Positions 44,301 to 55,776 of a stretch of DNA of 60,000 nt are shown here, one piece after another; positions within the stretch are counted from its first letter, which is position 1, and each line of letters starts with the position of its first letter. The translations under genes were made by a program, and so were the position numbers. Where the stretch lies: NCBI GenBank assembly GCA_914767715.1, contig OU612067.1, forward strand, positions 16,871,001 through 16,931,000, in the 5' to 3' direction. Under the pieces are notes generated by a model. The model was not told the origin of the DNA and ran no database searches. It saw only the letters and a list, made by a program, of their open reading frames with translations. The stretch comes from Membranipora membranacea. Its lineage: Eukaryota > Bryozoa > Gymnolaemata > Cheilostomatida > Membraniporidae.

Positions 44301-47300
44301 TCTCTATTGAGATGGAGTCAGCGATAACTTGTTGGACTGCTGGCATGTGTCCTTGTATTCCGTTCAGAGGCTGTAGTTCATGTTGCTGTTTCTTCGTGCT
44401 GATTATGTCATGTTAGAGCAGTAATAATATGTTATTGTATAAAGCAAAGAGAAGCCAGGTTATTAAACGGCATGGGTACTATGGGTCCAAGGTAACAGTA
44501 CCTAAAAGGGGATAACTCTCGCTCAAAAAATGATGATGATATGTATGAACTATTATAATGCTGTAGGGCGGAATAGTGGAAGTTAGGGAGTTTTTTCTCT
44601 CATTCACGAATCTTATCCTGACACTTCATATTGTCATACATGTCACATTTTAGGGTGATGGAGAAGACATTCCTGCTTATCTGAGGTATGAAGGCCAAGT
44701 ACGTAACAGGCATCTTGGTAAAAAGGAAACAACTATGCTCATCAAGGACCTGTGGAAGGAGAAAGGTGTCACTGATGAAGCAAATGTAAGTAGTGATTGA
44801 CATTGATAACTACACCATTGTGCCAACCAGTAGTTCTATAGCTGTTCCGATCGGGATCTATTCCATCACTGACACCAATGCTCTATAAAGGTGTTCAGTC
44901 CTCAAGCAAAGCTTGAGGCTACCTGTGGGTATCACTTTTGAACAAGTCATCTCATTGGCATATTGGACCATATAAAAATTGTGTATTTAGTAACAATGGC
45001 ATTAACAGCTGAGGGTAAATATCTGAACCATCAAATTTGTTTCATGGACTTTTTGGATATGGGCTTCAAGAATAGGAAAAATATCATCATAAAGAAACTC
45101 TTTTAGGTAACAGTTGGCTACATTCACCATCGACAGTTATAATGAGTTGTCTGTTTTTACCAAGAGCGAAGACAATGTAAAAATTTTACTCACATATTAA
45201 TTGTCTATTCTTGTGTTGTAAATGTTTTGTACACGATTACATGAAAGTCTTTGTCTCTACGCTGAGATAATTTAAAAAAAGGCAAATTAATAACCTTCCC
45301 ACAATGCAACATTTACTTAAGATTCCATAAAAAGATCAGGGTTATCCTATATCAAATGTTATCAATGACATGATCTCACTGGAATTCCCAGAAAATAGCA
45401 TTGTGGGGTCATCATTATCCAACCCTATTTTGTTGCCATTTCCTTCAATAAATTCAAACCTCTTCTATTACTGTATTTAGAAGAAAGAAGGCGAGGAGAA
45501 ACCTCAGAGAATACCGATGTCAGATTTCTTAGTTAAGTACTTGGAGACTAAGTTCCCTCTTCACCAGATGATAGTTGAATGGTGTTACAACATACACGAC
45601 TCCTGCCAAAGGTTCTCACATGATGAGAGGATAGCCGTGTTTCTTGGAGCGCTCACTGATGAAGTGAGTCTGGTCATAATCTTCAACCCACTTTTTAAGG
45701 GAGCTTGGCCAGCTACTCTAATTGTGGTTTTTACATTCATAGAAATAGTTTCAGTTGCTGCTTTACTAGTTACTTCATTTTTCGGATAATAACTCCTCTG
45801 AAAATTTGAGATGATCCATTGGTATTTACCAGGGTGGGTATTGCATGATGTTTGGTCAAAGAGTCGTATATTATCATGTGCCAGAGTGTGCTACAGACAT
45901 TTCAACTTTGAGAATATTGACCTTAGCCAGGAAAAAAAACTCAAATTCTTGACCACTTTTCAAGACAAGTACCCACAAGCTGATCATATTTTAGAATTTG
46001 ATCGACAGCTTACCAATCCTGCATATAGAAGATTTTCTGAACCCCTATTAGTTTCAGTTGCTAACTCAGAGGTCTGATTATCTTGTAGATTGATGAGGAG
46101 GTTTACTTCAGCCAGTTGGATACAATCTCCCTGCTTCTTGGTCATCTCAAGACAATAGCTGCTGACTCTGAAAATCCAGGTATGTGAAATGGTTACAATA
46201 TGGGTAGCCAGTGCTTTGGATTTAAATAGCTGGTGTTTTCCCACACTAAGGCCAATGATATCAGTGCCAACATATTGGGTACAACAATTGGATACAATAT
46301 GTGGTGAAAATATCTAAAAAATGAGCAACCTGACTCAAAACATTTTAGTTAAAACAGTGTTGTTTGACTTCATGGAAACTAAGCCATGTATGAATCGATA
46401 AACTTTGTAGGATGATCGTCATTTTTTATCTGTAATAGCTGTAATGGAGTGCCCAAGAATACATATAAAAGAATATATCGTTCTCATATTATTTAATAAT
46501 ATAATGTTTATATTTGATACTTTATACTTTATATATGAATATGCAGAGTATATTTCTCCAGGTTCAGTTCATATTGTCAATACAGTAGTTTTGTATATTG
46601 TAACTAACATTATCCTGGTCTTTCATGCTAACAAATTGTAGTTATCTCATCATTGTACATGCATTATCTACAAATATAATGACCTGACTTTGGCCCCTTA
46701 TTTATCATGGGTTATGCTAGATACAAATCATATTCACCCTATTATTGTTTCAGGCAAAATTCTCCTCCCTCTTTCCAACTCATCTAAAAGAAGAAAGATG
46801 TCTTGTTTTTTTCTTTGTTTTTATTCCCACCATTGCATTCTTAGTTGCTACTGAGGGTATGTATTACTTAGTTTGTCGAGAGTTCTGGTTTGGGTGCAGA
46901 CGGTGTGTGTGCATGTCATACGTAGGCCAAGTTTGTATGCATGCGGTATTGCTGACAACCCCTCTCCCCCATTGATCAGCAATAGCTTAACAGTCAGTGG
47001 GGGAGCAAACACTATTCATTGTAACTTATTGGGGGTTTATGGCGTATTAGTCTACCCTGCCTCCTAAAGATCCCCAGTTGTCTTATAATCATTGAGATAA
47101 GAAACAAATTGCGTAATGGAACGGGCAGCATGACTCAATTTCAGCTCTTCTAGTTTGTTCGCTCTAATATCATCGTTCTAAAACAATATTCTCTTTTTTC
47201 CAGAGGTGCTTACTAAGGATTTTTTCAAGCTTGGCCTGTCAGATTTCTTTGAGGAAAAGACAGAAGCAGATTTAGAGTTACTTTACAAAGCTGCCGAGAC

Positions 47301-48589
47301 AGAACTTGCAGTTACTGAGACCGTAGATTCTATGGAATACACCAACCTGTTTACTGAGGTACTACTGACTGATTAAGTTTGAACGCTCAGATTCCAATTT
47401 GAGTGAAGTTTGAAATTTGATATTGAATTCAAACTTGGTTGTGACCCTTCCCACTGTTGTAGTCTAAAACAATTAGATATGAAGTCGGATTTTGAACCTT
47501 ATGAGATGTTTCCTTTATGACCATTGTACAATCAAAAACATGTCACGATTCAAGGCAATTTTTGTATGTTTCTAACAAACGGGGTCTCCATCTGACATTC
47601 GTCTGCTAAATAAAATATGGACAATATTAGAGGATTTACTGGAGTGTTCACTCAAATACTACATTTGTCTTGATGGGCAAATTCTTCCTATAGCTTGAGC
47701 TGTAATCTTCACGATTAGGCCAAGTTCTATGTCTGGCATAACTTGAAATCCAACCATTTCAATGAAAATGCCGAAATGACATACTCGACTTCACCTTCCT
47801 ACGATCTCTCTATGTTCAAATAGGATGAAGAGGGTAAATTTGGCCCATTTGTTGATGAACTGAAGAGACAGCTAGAAAAGGATAAAGTACAGTATGTGTC
47901 TGATATTATGAAGGAAGTTGGAGACCAGAAGTAAGTTTTTATTGTTGTCTACTATTGATAAGCCTCTGCTAGGATAACTGTAACATAAATTTACATGTAT
48001 TTAGGTTTGTGTATTCTTTTTTGCATTACTTAATTAAGAAAAGAGATTTGTTCTCTCCTTCAAGTTGTGATGACAACTCCAAATATTATTAACACACTAC
48101 TGGACTGCTTGAGTTTTGCAACCGTATGGATTAACCGGTCCAGAAACTGGGTCCTGGAACCAGAGAAAGGAAACTTATTGTATTTTAATACGATTCATTC
48201 ACTGCTGTAATCATCTCAAGGAATGATGACTTCTGTTGTCATACAATACAACTGATAATCATCATTTTGCTTGATTGGAATCTAACTAATACAAGGTTGC
48301 ACAGATGTACACAGGCAGTGTGAAAAACTACTTGTAGATTTCAGAATTTAAGTTCAAGTTTGCAATACCTATTTTGACATTTTACAGGAAAGTATTTTCG
48401 GAAGATTTACAGAGATCAATCACACTAACAGATCCTGAGATAGACTCTGTTCAGCTCGAGGCTGTTCTGTTCTGGGCCTACAGAGTTAAAGATAAAACCC
48501 AACTGGAAGAGGCAGCGCCTGTACCATATGCTGACTTAGAACAAAGACTCATTAATGGAAATATTAAACGCACTGGTCCAAAACCATAA
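38384..48589 (+). CDS. TSNAXIP1: Translin-associated factor X-interacting protein 1, 17 exons
   Basis: Exons: 38384-38475, 38909-39032, 39350-39592, 40254-40458, 40907-41046, 41462-41595, 42073-42246, 42519-42548, 42964-43091, 43552-43676, 44654-44785, 45481-45663, 46089-46179, 47204-47358, 47824-47930, 48388-48589. The total is 2265 nt, giving 754 aa (human isoforms are roughly 660-710). The TSNAXIP1 N-terminal domain is at about 120-220 (TPKPRFLDNLENFLKKELRA, FEYLMDEFTTYTPILSAIK). Long coiled coils cover about 200-340. Conserved later blocks are TPRPDWEKC, SDFLVKYLETKFPLHQMIVE and EAVLFWAYR near the C-terminus. In vertebrates it binds translin-associated factor X and is expressed in spermatids and ciliated cells; no catalytic activity is known. 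A 30-nt micro-exon at 42519-42548 is needed to keep the frame. Its final exon is duplicated twice downstream. Counting strictly, sixteen coding exons are listed; a further 5' untranslated exon is possible. Confidence 0.92.
40020..40712 (+). repeat. Direct repeats flanking TSNAXIP1 exon 4
   Basis: ACTGACATCGATGCTAC-to-AACATGTGTATCTCTGA, then CCGGCCCTAATT, TGTTGTCACAC, TCTGATGGTACT and CTATCGATCAGAGATATA at 40020-40212 recurs in the same order, diverged, at 40540-40712. The 205-bp exon at 40254-40458 sits between the two copies, so unequal exchange could delete or duplicate it. Confidence 0.75.
43175..43283. mobile_element. 109-bp hairpin element in a TSNAXIP1 intron
   Basis: TTTATCAGTGTCAAGGAGAA, then CAACTCCGGAA, is inverted as TTCCGGAGTTG and ATTGATAAA at the other end. 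The arms are about 32 bp and lack an ORF. It looks like a small MITE. Confidence 0.65.
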
Positions 48590-49119
48590 TTTGCATGAGA
48601 AAAGTCAAGCTCTCCATATATTTTCTTCTGTATTTTGTTCTTCTTTGCAGTATCACTGTATCGACGTATATCTATAAGGATATTTTGCTAATATGATACA
48701 ATGTACAGACTATAAAACCTATGTGTTAGTTACTAAAGGCTAAAAGTTCTTGCCAGAGCTTGATGTCAATGTCCTATGACTTATGCAAATTTTGTAGGGA
48801 GATCAGTCTTTCAGCTTTCAGGCTTAGATAAGATAAGTAATCACCCATCAACCAATAATATAGGGGATAAGTTAAGATAAAGATTTTGATTGGCTGAGAG
48901 TTTAGATCAACTGCACAACATACATCAGTATGGAAAATGGAAACTGTAGATTGATGTGAATTTGTTGCACGGCGCCATGCCATGCTATTAATTCACCCGC
49001 AGATAGTGTAAAATTGTCAAGTCATGCATTCAGGTTCCGTAGCTAATCAATTGTCATATATCAGACTAAAGGGTCAAGCTTCTTATAAGATAACATCATA
49101 AAAATAGCAATACATCATT

Positions 49120-49234
49120 GTGCTAGTCATAAGGCCACATGATCTAGCCCAAGTTTCTGGGGGTGGGCGGGGAGAGAATGACTCTCCCCACCCCCGGAAA
49201 CTTGGGCTAGATCACGTGGCCTTATGGTGCTAGT
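49120..49234. mobile_element. 99-bp palindromic MITE with 8-bp target duplication
   Basis: CATAAGGCCACATGATCTAG at 49128 is matched by its inverted copy ending CACGTGGCCTTATG at 49226. The arms are about 45 bp with only a few mismatches. GTGCTAGT flanks both sides (49120-49127 and 49227-49234). Unit B at 57510-57518 has a single GTGCTAGT with no insert, which is the empty site. Eight-base duplications are typical of hAT elements. Confidence 0.95.
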
Positions 49235-49291
49235 AGTGAACACAGGAGCCTGTTTATTTACACTGATTGACTTAAACCCAACCTATTAAAT

Positions 49292-51895
49292 ATGGACAAG
49301 CTGTTGTATTTCAACGTCCGGGCACGTGGGGAGGCGATACGGATGCTGTATGTTGTGGCAGGCAAAGAGTATGAGAATGCAATCATCCCTGATGGAACTT
49401 TCGCTAAAATCAAACCAGGTTAGTTTAGCACAGTGCAAGCATTAGTAGGTTGGCTGCAGCCATTGTTTTGTTTTGTTGGTTAGAGCACCTGGCCTGTAAC
49501 ACATAAGTGTTGGAGATCATGGGTTAGTAGTCTTCTGCAGTCTGCAGACTACGATGCCCCAGGTGTGCTCCGACCTGCATCTAAACTGAGAGCACTGAAC
49601 TCGGGACCAAATATGGCGACCGAGCCCCTTAGGCACCATTTATTCAAAGTCTTTGGACTGAGACAGAACCTTGTGATTTAGACCAACATGTTTTTAAACT
49701 TACCAGTACCACCACAACAATCAACAGTCAAGACGGGTGGTTGATAACATGACGCCACTATCATGATATGACATACTTGATCTTGCAGCTTCTTAATTAG
49801 CCTAAATATATCCAAAAGTTGTTCCATGTTAACTCCATAGTTCTGTGAAGGAATAATATCTCTGGCGCTTCATATTTGGCAGCTCATACCACAAATATTG
49901 CTTGCTGTCATCCTTTATCTTCAATCTTTACTATCATCAATAAACTGGCACATAAACTAAGAGAGATTGTCACATCTGATCAACTTTGCCTTGGCAAGCT
50001 GAAGGGGTTGGGTGGGTCCCCCACCGACTCATCCACCCACCCACCCCCGACATCCTGCCCAGGATATGATCAACTCATAATCCAATGGTGGTTGTCTTCA
50101 TTTGCAGATCTACCGTTTGGCCAGGTACCTACTCTAGAGACTGGAGATGGTTCACTGTGTATGAGTAATACTATAGCCAGATATGTAGGGAGAAAACTTG
50201 GTGAGTAGCACACAAGTTTGTGTAGCAGTCTCAAGAATTTTTGCAATTGAAACCAACAAGACCCTTAATACTATAGCGCAGCCAATGGTTTAAAACTCAC
50301 TACAAGGGGTCCCAGCGATGGGCCATGTAAGGCCAACAACCCTAACACCTACATTGTGTTGCATAGGGTGGCTATGGCTATGTACTATCGGAAGAGAGAA
50401 CACAACTCTAAGTAGTAAATAGCGGGAATGCTAATTAGCGCCATCACCCATTCTTTTTTGGGGGATGTGAGATTGCGCAATCGGTTAGCGCGCTTACTAT
50501 GCACTGCCAGGTGATTGGTGCCGCAGGAGTTGCAGGTTCGAACCATATTGGGGGAGCTTTCAAGGTCGATTGTTCAAGCCCCCAGCACCCTCGGGTGTAT
50601 ACCTCTTCTGATCATCAACCCGGAAGAAGTGATGGAGCTTGCCACCCTTACAAAAGGCTGAAATAACTACAATTAGGTTAATGTTCCATCATTGAAACAT
50701 CATGATCTCTTTGTGTTATTAGCCTAACGAGAGGTCTATACGCTTAAGCTAGTGGCATAATCAGGCATCCGAATGCAACAGCCCTGACAATTTCAATCAC
50801 AAAACTGTCAACACCAAACCCTTCTTGAAGTTTGCAACAATTTTTTCTTGATTGCTTTGCAAAGATTTGTTGGCGTGAATTTTATTTATCGTTAACTTTA
50901 TTTTGACAGGTATGGTCGGCTCATCCCATTGGGAGGAGAGTCTACATGACTTAGTGGTGGAGTGTTCCCAGGATGTGATGAATATGTTTGCCCTACCAGG
51001 CATCTACAAGTGGTTGGTGTTTAAAATAATACCAGAACCCTCTGACAGGGATGAACAGCTGGAAAATGCCAAACAGAAATGGATAAAAACTCTGAACTAT
51101 GTCCAGTCCATTGCAGAGAAGCGTGGAAAAAAATTCATCATTGGAGATGAGGTTTGTTGTAGTTTAACATGTCCAAGGCAGATTCCCCATCCAGCACTGA
51201 ATCATACTTCTTTCACCTAAATTGGTACTAAGGGAGTCGTCATTCCAGAGTTCGTATCGGGCATCGAGCTTGTATGGTGTCATCATGCAGGATATCACTA
51301 CTATTTTACTGTGCATGATGCAAACACACATAAAACTAAATTTAGGAGTCTTACTCAAGAAAATTTTGAAAATAGGTCTATACATAAAACATCAAAATTA
51401 TGCTGTTAATGCAGGATTTCTAGAAACTTTTTTTTTTTAATTAATATACAGCAAAATCATGTTCAGTACCATTGGAAAAATGGAATTTAATGGGCATAAA
51501 TGTTTGTGTAAGATTTTATTGGGTCAGGGCCGGCAACTGCCATCTACAGTGCAAAATGTTGGTTACATCTCACCAGTAAGCTTATTCCACGACAGGTGCC
51601 TGTCGAGTACCCTAACAGTGTGCAGCACAGAATGCAACAATCCAATGTGCCCCTCCTGGAACCAATTGATGCCACAACTTTATAATTTAAAATGTAACAT
51701 GTGTGTAATATAACTGTACATTTGCTACAGATTGGCCTAGCGGATATATGGTTGTGGTGTGCCATGGATTTCACTAAGAATGGATGCCCAGACATTATGA
51801 GTCTTACACCATGGGCAAAAGAGTTTGCTGCAAAGTTCGAAGCCGATCCAAGAGTAAAGAAACATCTGGAGAGTAGACCTACAACTACTGTTTGA
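49292..51895 (+). CDS. Glutathione S-transferase (sigma/pi-like), copy A
   Basis: Exons 49292-49418, 50108-50200, 50910-51151 and 51731-51895 total 627 nt, giving 208 aa, the normal length for a cytosolic GST. It should conjugate glutathione to electrophiles, or isomerise them, as a cytosolic dimer. The thioredoxin-fold half shows LLYFNVRARGEAIRMLY with the expected catalytic Tyr6, FGQVPTLETGDG with the cis-Pro (VP), and MSNTIARYVGRKLG with the Ser that binds the glutathione glutamyl group. The helical C-terminal half contains IIGDEIGLADIWLW, the usual N-capping/hydrophobic-staple region. Sequence resembles sigma and pi classes about equally by eye. Intron 1 carries a SINE shared with copy B, and intron 2 a SINE that copy B lacks. 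AATAAA lies at 52154-52159. The gene is intact. Confidence 0.93.
49461..49690 (+). repeat. tRNA-derived SINE in GST copy A intron 1
   Basis: The head TTGGTTAGAGCACCTGGCCT resembles a tRNA D-arm/A box, and GTTGGAGATCATGGGTTAG a worn B box. The body CCCAGGTGTGCTCCGACCTG, then AACTGAGAGCACT and CAAATATGGCGACCGAGCCC, recurs reversed at 14925 and 29335. The same insertion at the same place in copy B shows it predates the duplication. Confidence 0.8.
50290..50640 (+). mobile_element. tRNA-like SINE insertion unique to GST copy A intron 2
   Basis: GCGCAATCGGTTAGCGCGCT (50476-50495) resembles an A box/D arm, and GCAGGTTCGAACCATA (50532-50547) contains a good B box with T loop. The following body ends GATGGAGCTTGCC. 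Copy B passes directly from GCCAATGGTT to CGGCTTGCCACCCTTA, so about 340 bp was inserted here after the duplication. Confidence 0.75.
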
Positions 51896-52769
51896 TACAA
51901 AGATGGATAACTTTTGTTGAAATTGACTAAACATTGAGAGATTCGTATAGCTGTACAGTTTGTTTATCCACATGGTTGGAACTCGGAATGGGATAAAAGG
52001 AATGCCAGCCTATATGCTTATCAATGATATGAAAATTGCTGACGGTATCCGAGTCGCATCTAATCGCAACAACAAAACAATGAGATGAGAGAACATAACT
52101 ACTGGATGTTTTTTCAGAATGATTTTGCAAAATTTGATTTAACATTTTTGATAAATAAAATTGTGTCAAATTCTCACTTGTTCTATTAGCCTCTGCTAGG
52201 ATAATATGTGTGTTCTATGTGTGTGTCTTCTATTGGAGTACATGTAGTCGGGTTGGCTTTTTCTTTTTCACATATGCAATTAATATCTGTAAACTGTAAA
52301 CTTTCTAGAAAACCTCTTTAAACAAATAAATAAAAGACCATCAAGCGTTGTGGTCATCCTAATGGCATCATGGATCAAATTTGCTTAAAATCTAACTTAT
52401 ATACAAGATTACACAGATAGACTAAGACGTACGAAATATACTACTTTTCATCCAATTTATCCGATAGTTTGATCGCCGTCTGAGCTTGGGCTCCGTTGAT
52501 TGGCGATATGTAGTGTTGACTTGACTGTAGCACATAAATTTGAAAAGACATCGTTATTGATCAGAAAGTCCATTATTTAGTTGCTATCATTATTATTGGG
52601 AGTTTCATGTTTTTAACAGCATTGAATTGTTACAGGTAAAAAGGAAAAGAAAAACAAAAGTAAAAGGGGGCTGTTTGGTGTCTCTTTTGTTACAACTGAG
52701 CAACACTGTAGAGTGGGTACATAAACCAAGTGTTAAAGAGGTCTCTCAGGTAGAAAATCTAAAATATCA

Positions 52770-53215
52770 TTATTGAAGATCCAGCTTTCAATATCCATTT
52801 TGATATTTCATCGGAAAGTAATTTTGAAAGATTTACAGAGATCAATCACACTAACAGACCTGTAGCTACACTCTGTTCAGCTTGAGGCTGTCCTGTTCCT
52901 GGCCTATAGCATTAAGATTAAACCCAACTTGAAGAAGCAGCACTTATACACTGACTTAGAACCATGATTCATAAATTGAAATATTAAATGTACCGGTCCA
53001 AAACCATAATTTGTTTGGAAAAAGTCAAGCTCTTCATGTTAGCCAACTGTATTTTGTTCTGCTTTGCAGTATCGAAAGGTTTATTTTGCTGAATAAATAT
53101 GATACGATGTACAGTATCACACGCATATGAATTGTAGTGTGTAACTCACTATTCACTAGCGGCTAAGAGTGTTGGACAGTGCTCTATACCGTGCTCTATA
53201 CCGTCAATAACCTAT
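52770..53215 (+). pseudogene. Older dead copy of the TSNAXIP1 last exon and 3' flank
   Basis: AGATTTACAGAGATCAATCA, CTCTGTTCAGCTTGAGGCTG and CCGGTCCAAAACCATAATTTG follow the same order as the real exon at 48388-48589, with several indels. The splice acceptor TTTACAG has become TTTCATCG, and TAG codons and frameshifts interrupt the frame. Similarity continues into the 3' flank (TGATACGATGTACAG). Confidence 0.9.
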
Positions 53216-53570
53216 GACAGTTGACCAGAACTGCCAAATTTTCCAACATTAAACCCCTGGTGCCAGCAATCGGAGCATCTTTGTTCAGACCAAGACTGCA
53301 TCCTCATCCTCTGTGTTGGCAAAACTAATAAGCTTTTATTAAACGGCATGTATGGTCTGGCCAAAACTGCCACAGAAAATGCCCTTAATGCTGCTTAATG
53401 CTACCTTTATTCACGGATGGAGCATGTAAGCATATAAGACCATGTGGTAGATCAAGTAGTCAGGCCTCTGTATACAATAGAGAGGGAAAATATCTTTTCA
53501 CAGCGAAACTTATTGAAACAAATATTTTCAGGTCAATATCATATTTAATACCATGGCAGTAAATGACTAC

Positions 53571-53726
53571 CCTAAGACCATTGCATGTTATAGTCAGGCG
53601 GAAACCTTCCCTTACGGGGCGCACTCTTTCCACCATCAATAATTCATACTAAGAAGAGCATTGATTTTTTTTTATCATACCAATCTGACATAACTGCCTG
53701 ACTATTAACATGCATTGGTCTTTAGG
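53571..53726. mobile_element. Shortened relative of the 26536-26908 foldback element
   Basis: It begins AAGACCATTGCATGTTATAG and ends CATGCATTGGTCTTT. The interior GGAAACCTTCCCTTACG, CCACCATCAATAATTCATAC and CCAATCTGACATAACTGCCT matches the right half of the element at 26536. The left inner arm is deleted. Confidence 0.8.
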
Positions 53727-53737
53727 AAATAAAAAAC

Positions 53738-53899
53738 AGGGTAATCACTTCCAGCCACAGAGACTTTTGAGTCTTATTTTTGAGTCATGTGTATGTTATA
53801 CTGTAATCATTTTTACTATCCCGGGCATCAGTATTTAACACCTTTTCTTCACAACATATATCATGTTAGTGATAGAAATACAATCAATCAATCAACTAA
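53738..53899 (+). repeat. 3' end of a retroelement with (AATC)n tail, second copy
   Basis: TTCCAGCCACAGAGAC, GAGTCATGTG and TATCATGTTAGTGATAGAAA lead to a short AATCAATCAATC tail, as at 16535-16636 but with about 50 extra bases inside. Confidence 0.6.
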
Positions 53900-54184
53900 G
53901 TTTCATAAATCGGTTTTTCCCAAGTAGCGCTGTACGATGCTTTAGTCGTGACAATGCCTTATGGTGAAGATGGTCATCATCAGGAATGGTAGGCAGCAAA
54001 GCATGCAGCGGATGAATTTTGTCTGTCTGTATTTTGGCGATGTATTTTAAGCAGTATTCTTATATCTAGATGAGTGTTTATTCCAGTTAGCGTTAGTAAG
54101 AGTTGCAAGGTGTTGGTCATACATTATGTGGGAAAAATTGGTGATTCTGGTCAACCGTAGGCATATTTTTTTTTAACTTTATTG

Positions 54185-54295
54185 GCATATGACATATGGC
54201 ATATGACATATATGACATATGACATATATGACATATATGACATATGACATATATGACATATGACATATGACATATTGGCATATATGGCATATGAC
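54185..54295 (+). repeat. CATATGA-type minisatellite, unit A
   Basis: The 7-9-bp units CATATGA and CATATATGA alternate for about 110 bp. Each unit is itself palindromic around CATATG. The same array with a different unit order lies at 59755-59888. Confidence 0.9.
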
Positions 54296-54498
54296 CTTAT
54301 CATGATATTACTACACGTTCAGTCAGTCAAACAAATAATACAGGTTAGCGAAAATTGACATAGTTAAAATGTGAATCTTTTTTTCTTGGCGTTAGGATTG
54401 GTGGCGAAAGGGTCTAGCTACTTACTATAATATCATAAAATAGCAATAATAATATATCTAAGTGCTCATAGTGGACACAGGATGATTTCTATATTCCA

Positions 54499-54690
54499 AT
54501 GATTTGGAAACTCTGTCTCACAGGGTTTTCAATGGTGCAGACTCTGAATCAAAACTCATTTTTGTCCTATTATAAGCGGTGTTCAAGATAACCCTCTTTT
54601 CAGCACGTTTTTCCTATGCGGCGTGGGTTAAAAGTACCAAACTGGAGAGAGGACAATTCCAAATTGAGGCCTAAATCAGAGCTCAGAAAA
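54499..54690 (+). repeat. Dispersed 190-bp repeat
   Basis: CCAATGATTTGGAAACTCTG, GATAACCCTCTTTTCAGCAC and CAAACTGGAGAGAGGACAAT are shared with 35325-35690, where the same element occurs broken into inverted pieces. Confidence 0.75.
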
Positions 54691-54695
54691 CTGTC

Positions 54696-55064
54696 TATAA
54701 TGCAACACTGGATGACACATTACACTGATATTGTTGTTGTGATACTAGTAGGTACACATGCTGTGAGAACATTATTACACTTCTGTAGAGTTTGATGGCG
54801 TGATTACACCTGTGCAGACGCCACAGCACACACATCAATAGTTGTAACGTCCGATGAAAACTTGGAAGGGAGATGTAGTGTATATGTCTATGGTGAATGA
54901 GATATAGATGCCGATGGTACCCGGACAAGGCAGTCTAGGATTGAGCCGAGCCCAAGCAGGAACACGAGTGAGCTTTGCCTGAGACAAGTGCTGGGAGATT
55001 ACCTGTGACGGACCTGATAGCAAGGTAAATACCCTATTACATTGTACTTCACATGATGATGATG
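54696..55064. other. Gene-free end of unit A
   Basis: No exon, RNA gene or repeat could be supported here apart from a short GATGATGATG run at the junction with unit B. That run may mark the duplication breakpoint. Confidence 0.4.
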
Positions 55065-55377
55065 ATGATGACAACTCCGAATATTATTAACACAAAACTG
55101 GCCTGCTTGAGTTTTGCAACCGTATGTGTTGACCGGTCCAGAAACTGAGTCCTGGAACCGGAGACAGGAAACTTATTATTTTTAACACAATTCATTGACT
55201 GCTGTAAACATCTCAAGGAATAATGATTTCTGTTGTCATACAACTGATAATCATCATTTTGCTTGAATGGAATAAAACTAATACAAGGTTTACAGATATA
55301 CACAGGCAGTGTGAAAAACTACTGGATGATATCAGATTTTGAGTTCCAGCTTGAAATACCTATTTTGACATTTTACA

Positions 55378-55579
55378 GGAAAGTATTTTCGGAAGATTTA
55401 CAGAGATCAATCCACTAACAGATCCTGAGATAGACTCTGTTCAGCTCGAGGCCGTTCTGTTCTGGGCCTACAGAGTTAAAGATAAAACCCAACTGGAAGA
55501 GGCAGCGTCTGTACCATATGCTGACTTAGAACAAAGACTCATTAATGGAAATATTAAACGCACTGGTCCAAAACCATAA
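55378..55579 (+). pseudogene. Duplicated, frameshifted TSNAXIP1 last exon
   Basis: It is nearly identical to 48388-48589 and retains the acceptor TTTACAG and the terminal TGGTCCAAAACCATAA. One base is lost in ATCAATCCACTAAC (the intact copy has ATCAATCACACTAAC), which breaks the frame about 35 bases into the exon. With no upstream TSNAXIP1 exons in unit B it cannot be expressed as a protein unless spliced from the real gene as an alternative terminal exon. Confidence 0.9.
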
Positions 55580-55776
55580 TTTGTATGTGAGGGGTCTGCC
55601 TCTTCATGTTATCGACTGTATTTTGTTCTGCTTTGCAGTTTCACTGAATCAACGTATAGTATATCTATAAGAATATTTTGCTAAATAAATATGATACAAT
55701 GTACAGACTAAAAAACCTATGTTTTAGTTACTAAAGGCTAAAAGTTCTTGCCAGTGCTTGAAGTCAATGTCCTATG

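Larger units (their letters stand above)
48067..55064 (+). repeat. Tandem segmental duplication, unit A
   Basis: Unit A starts at TGATGACAACTCC in the last TSNAXIP1 intron. It includes the last exon, the GST gene and its 3' flank, and aligns collinearly with 55065 onward. Collinearity is close through 52350. About 1.8 kb (52355-54185) is missing from unit B, after which CATATGA repeats and ATTACTACACGTTCAGTCAG match 59755-60000. Confidence 0.85.

Noticed and set aside
45811-46077. 88-codon open frame between TSNAXIP1 exons
   Set aside because: It lies wholly in an intron, has no coding similarity, and the flanking exons join in frame without it.
46745-46830. Possible extra TSNAXIP1 exon after TTGTTTCAG
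   Set aside because: An acceptor is present, but reading on in phase gives a stop (TGCTACTGA) and no conserved sequence. Joining 46179 directly to 47204 keeps the frame.
50461-50560. Functional tRNA gene
   Set aside because: A and B boxes are present, but the arms do not fold into a full cloverleaf and the sequence runs into a longer body absent from copy B. It fits a SINE.
54185-54295. CRISPR-like array
   Set aside because: The units are 7-9 bp and contiguous with no spacers, in a eukaryotic genome. It is a minisatellite.
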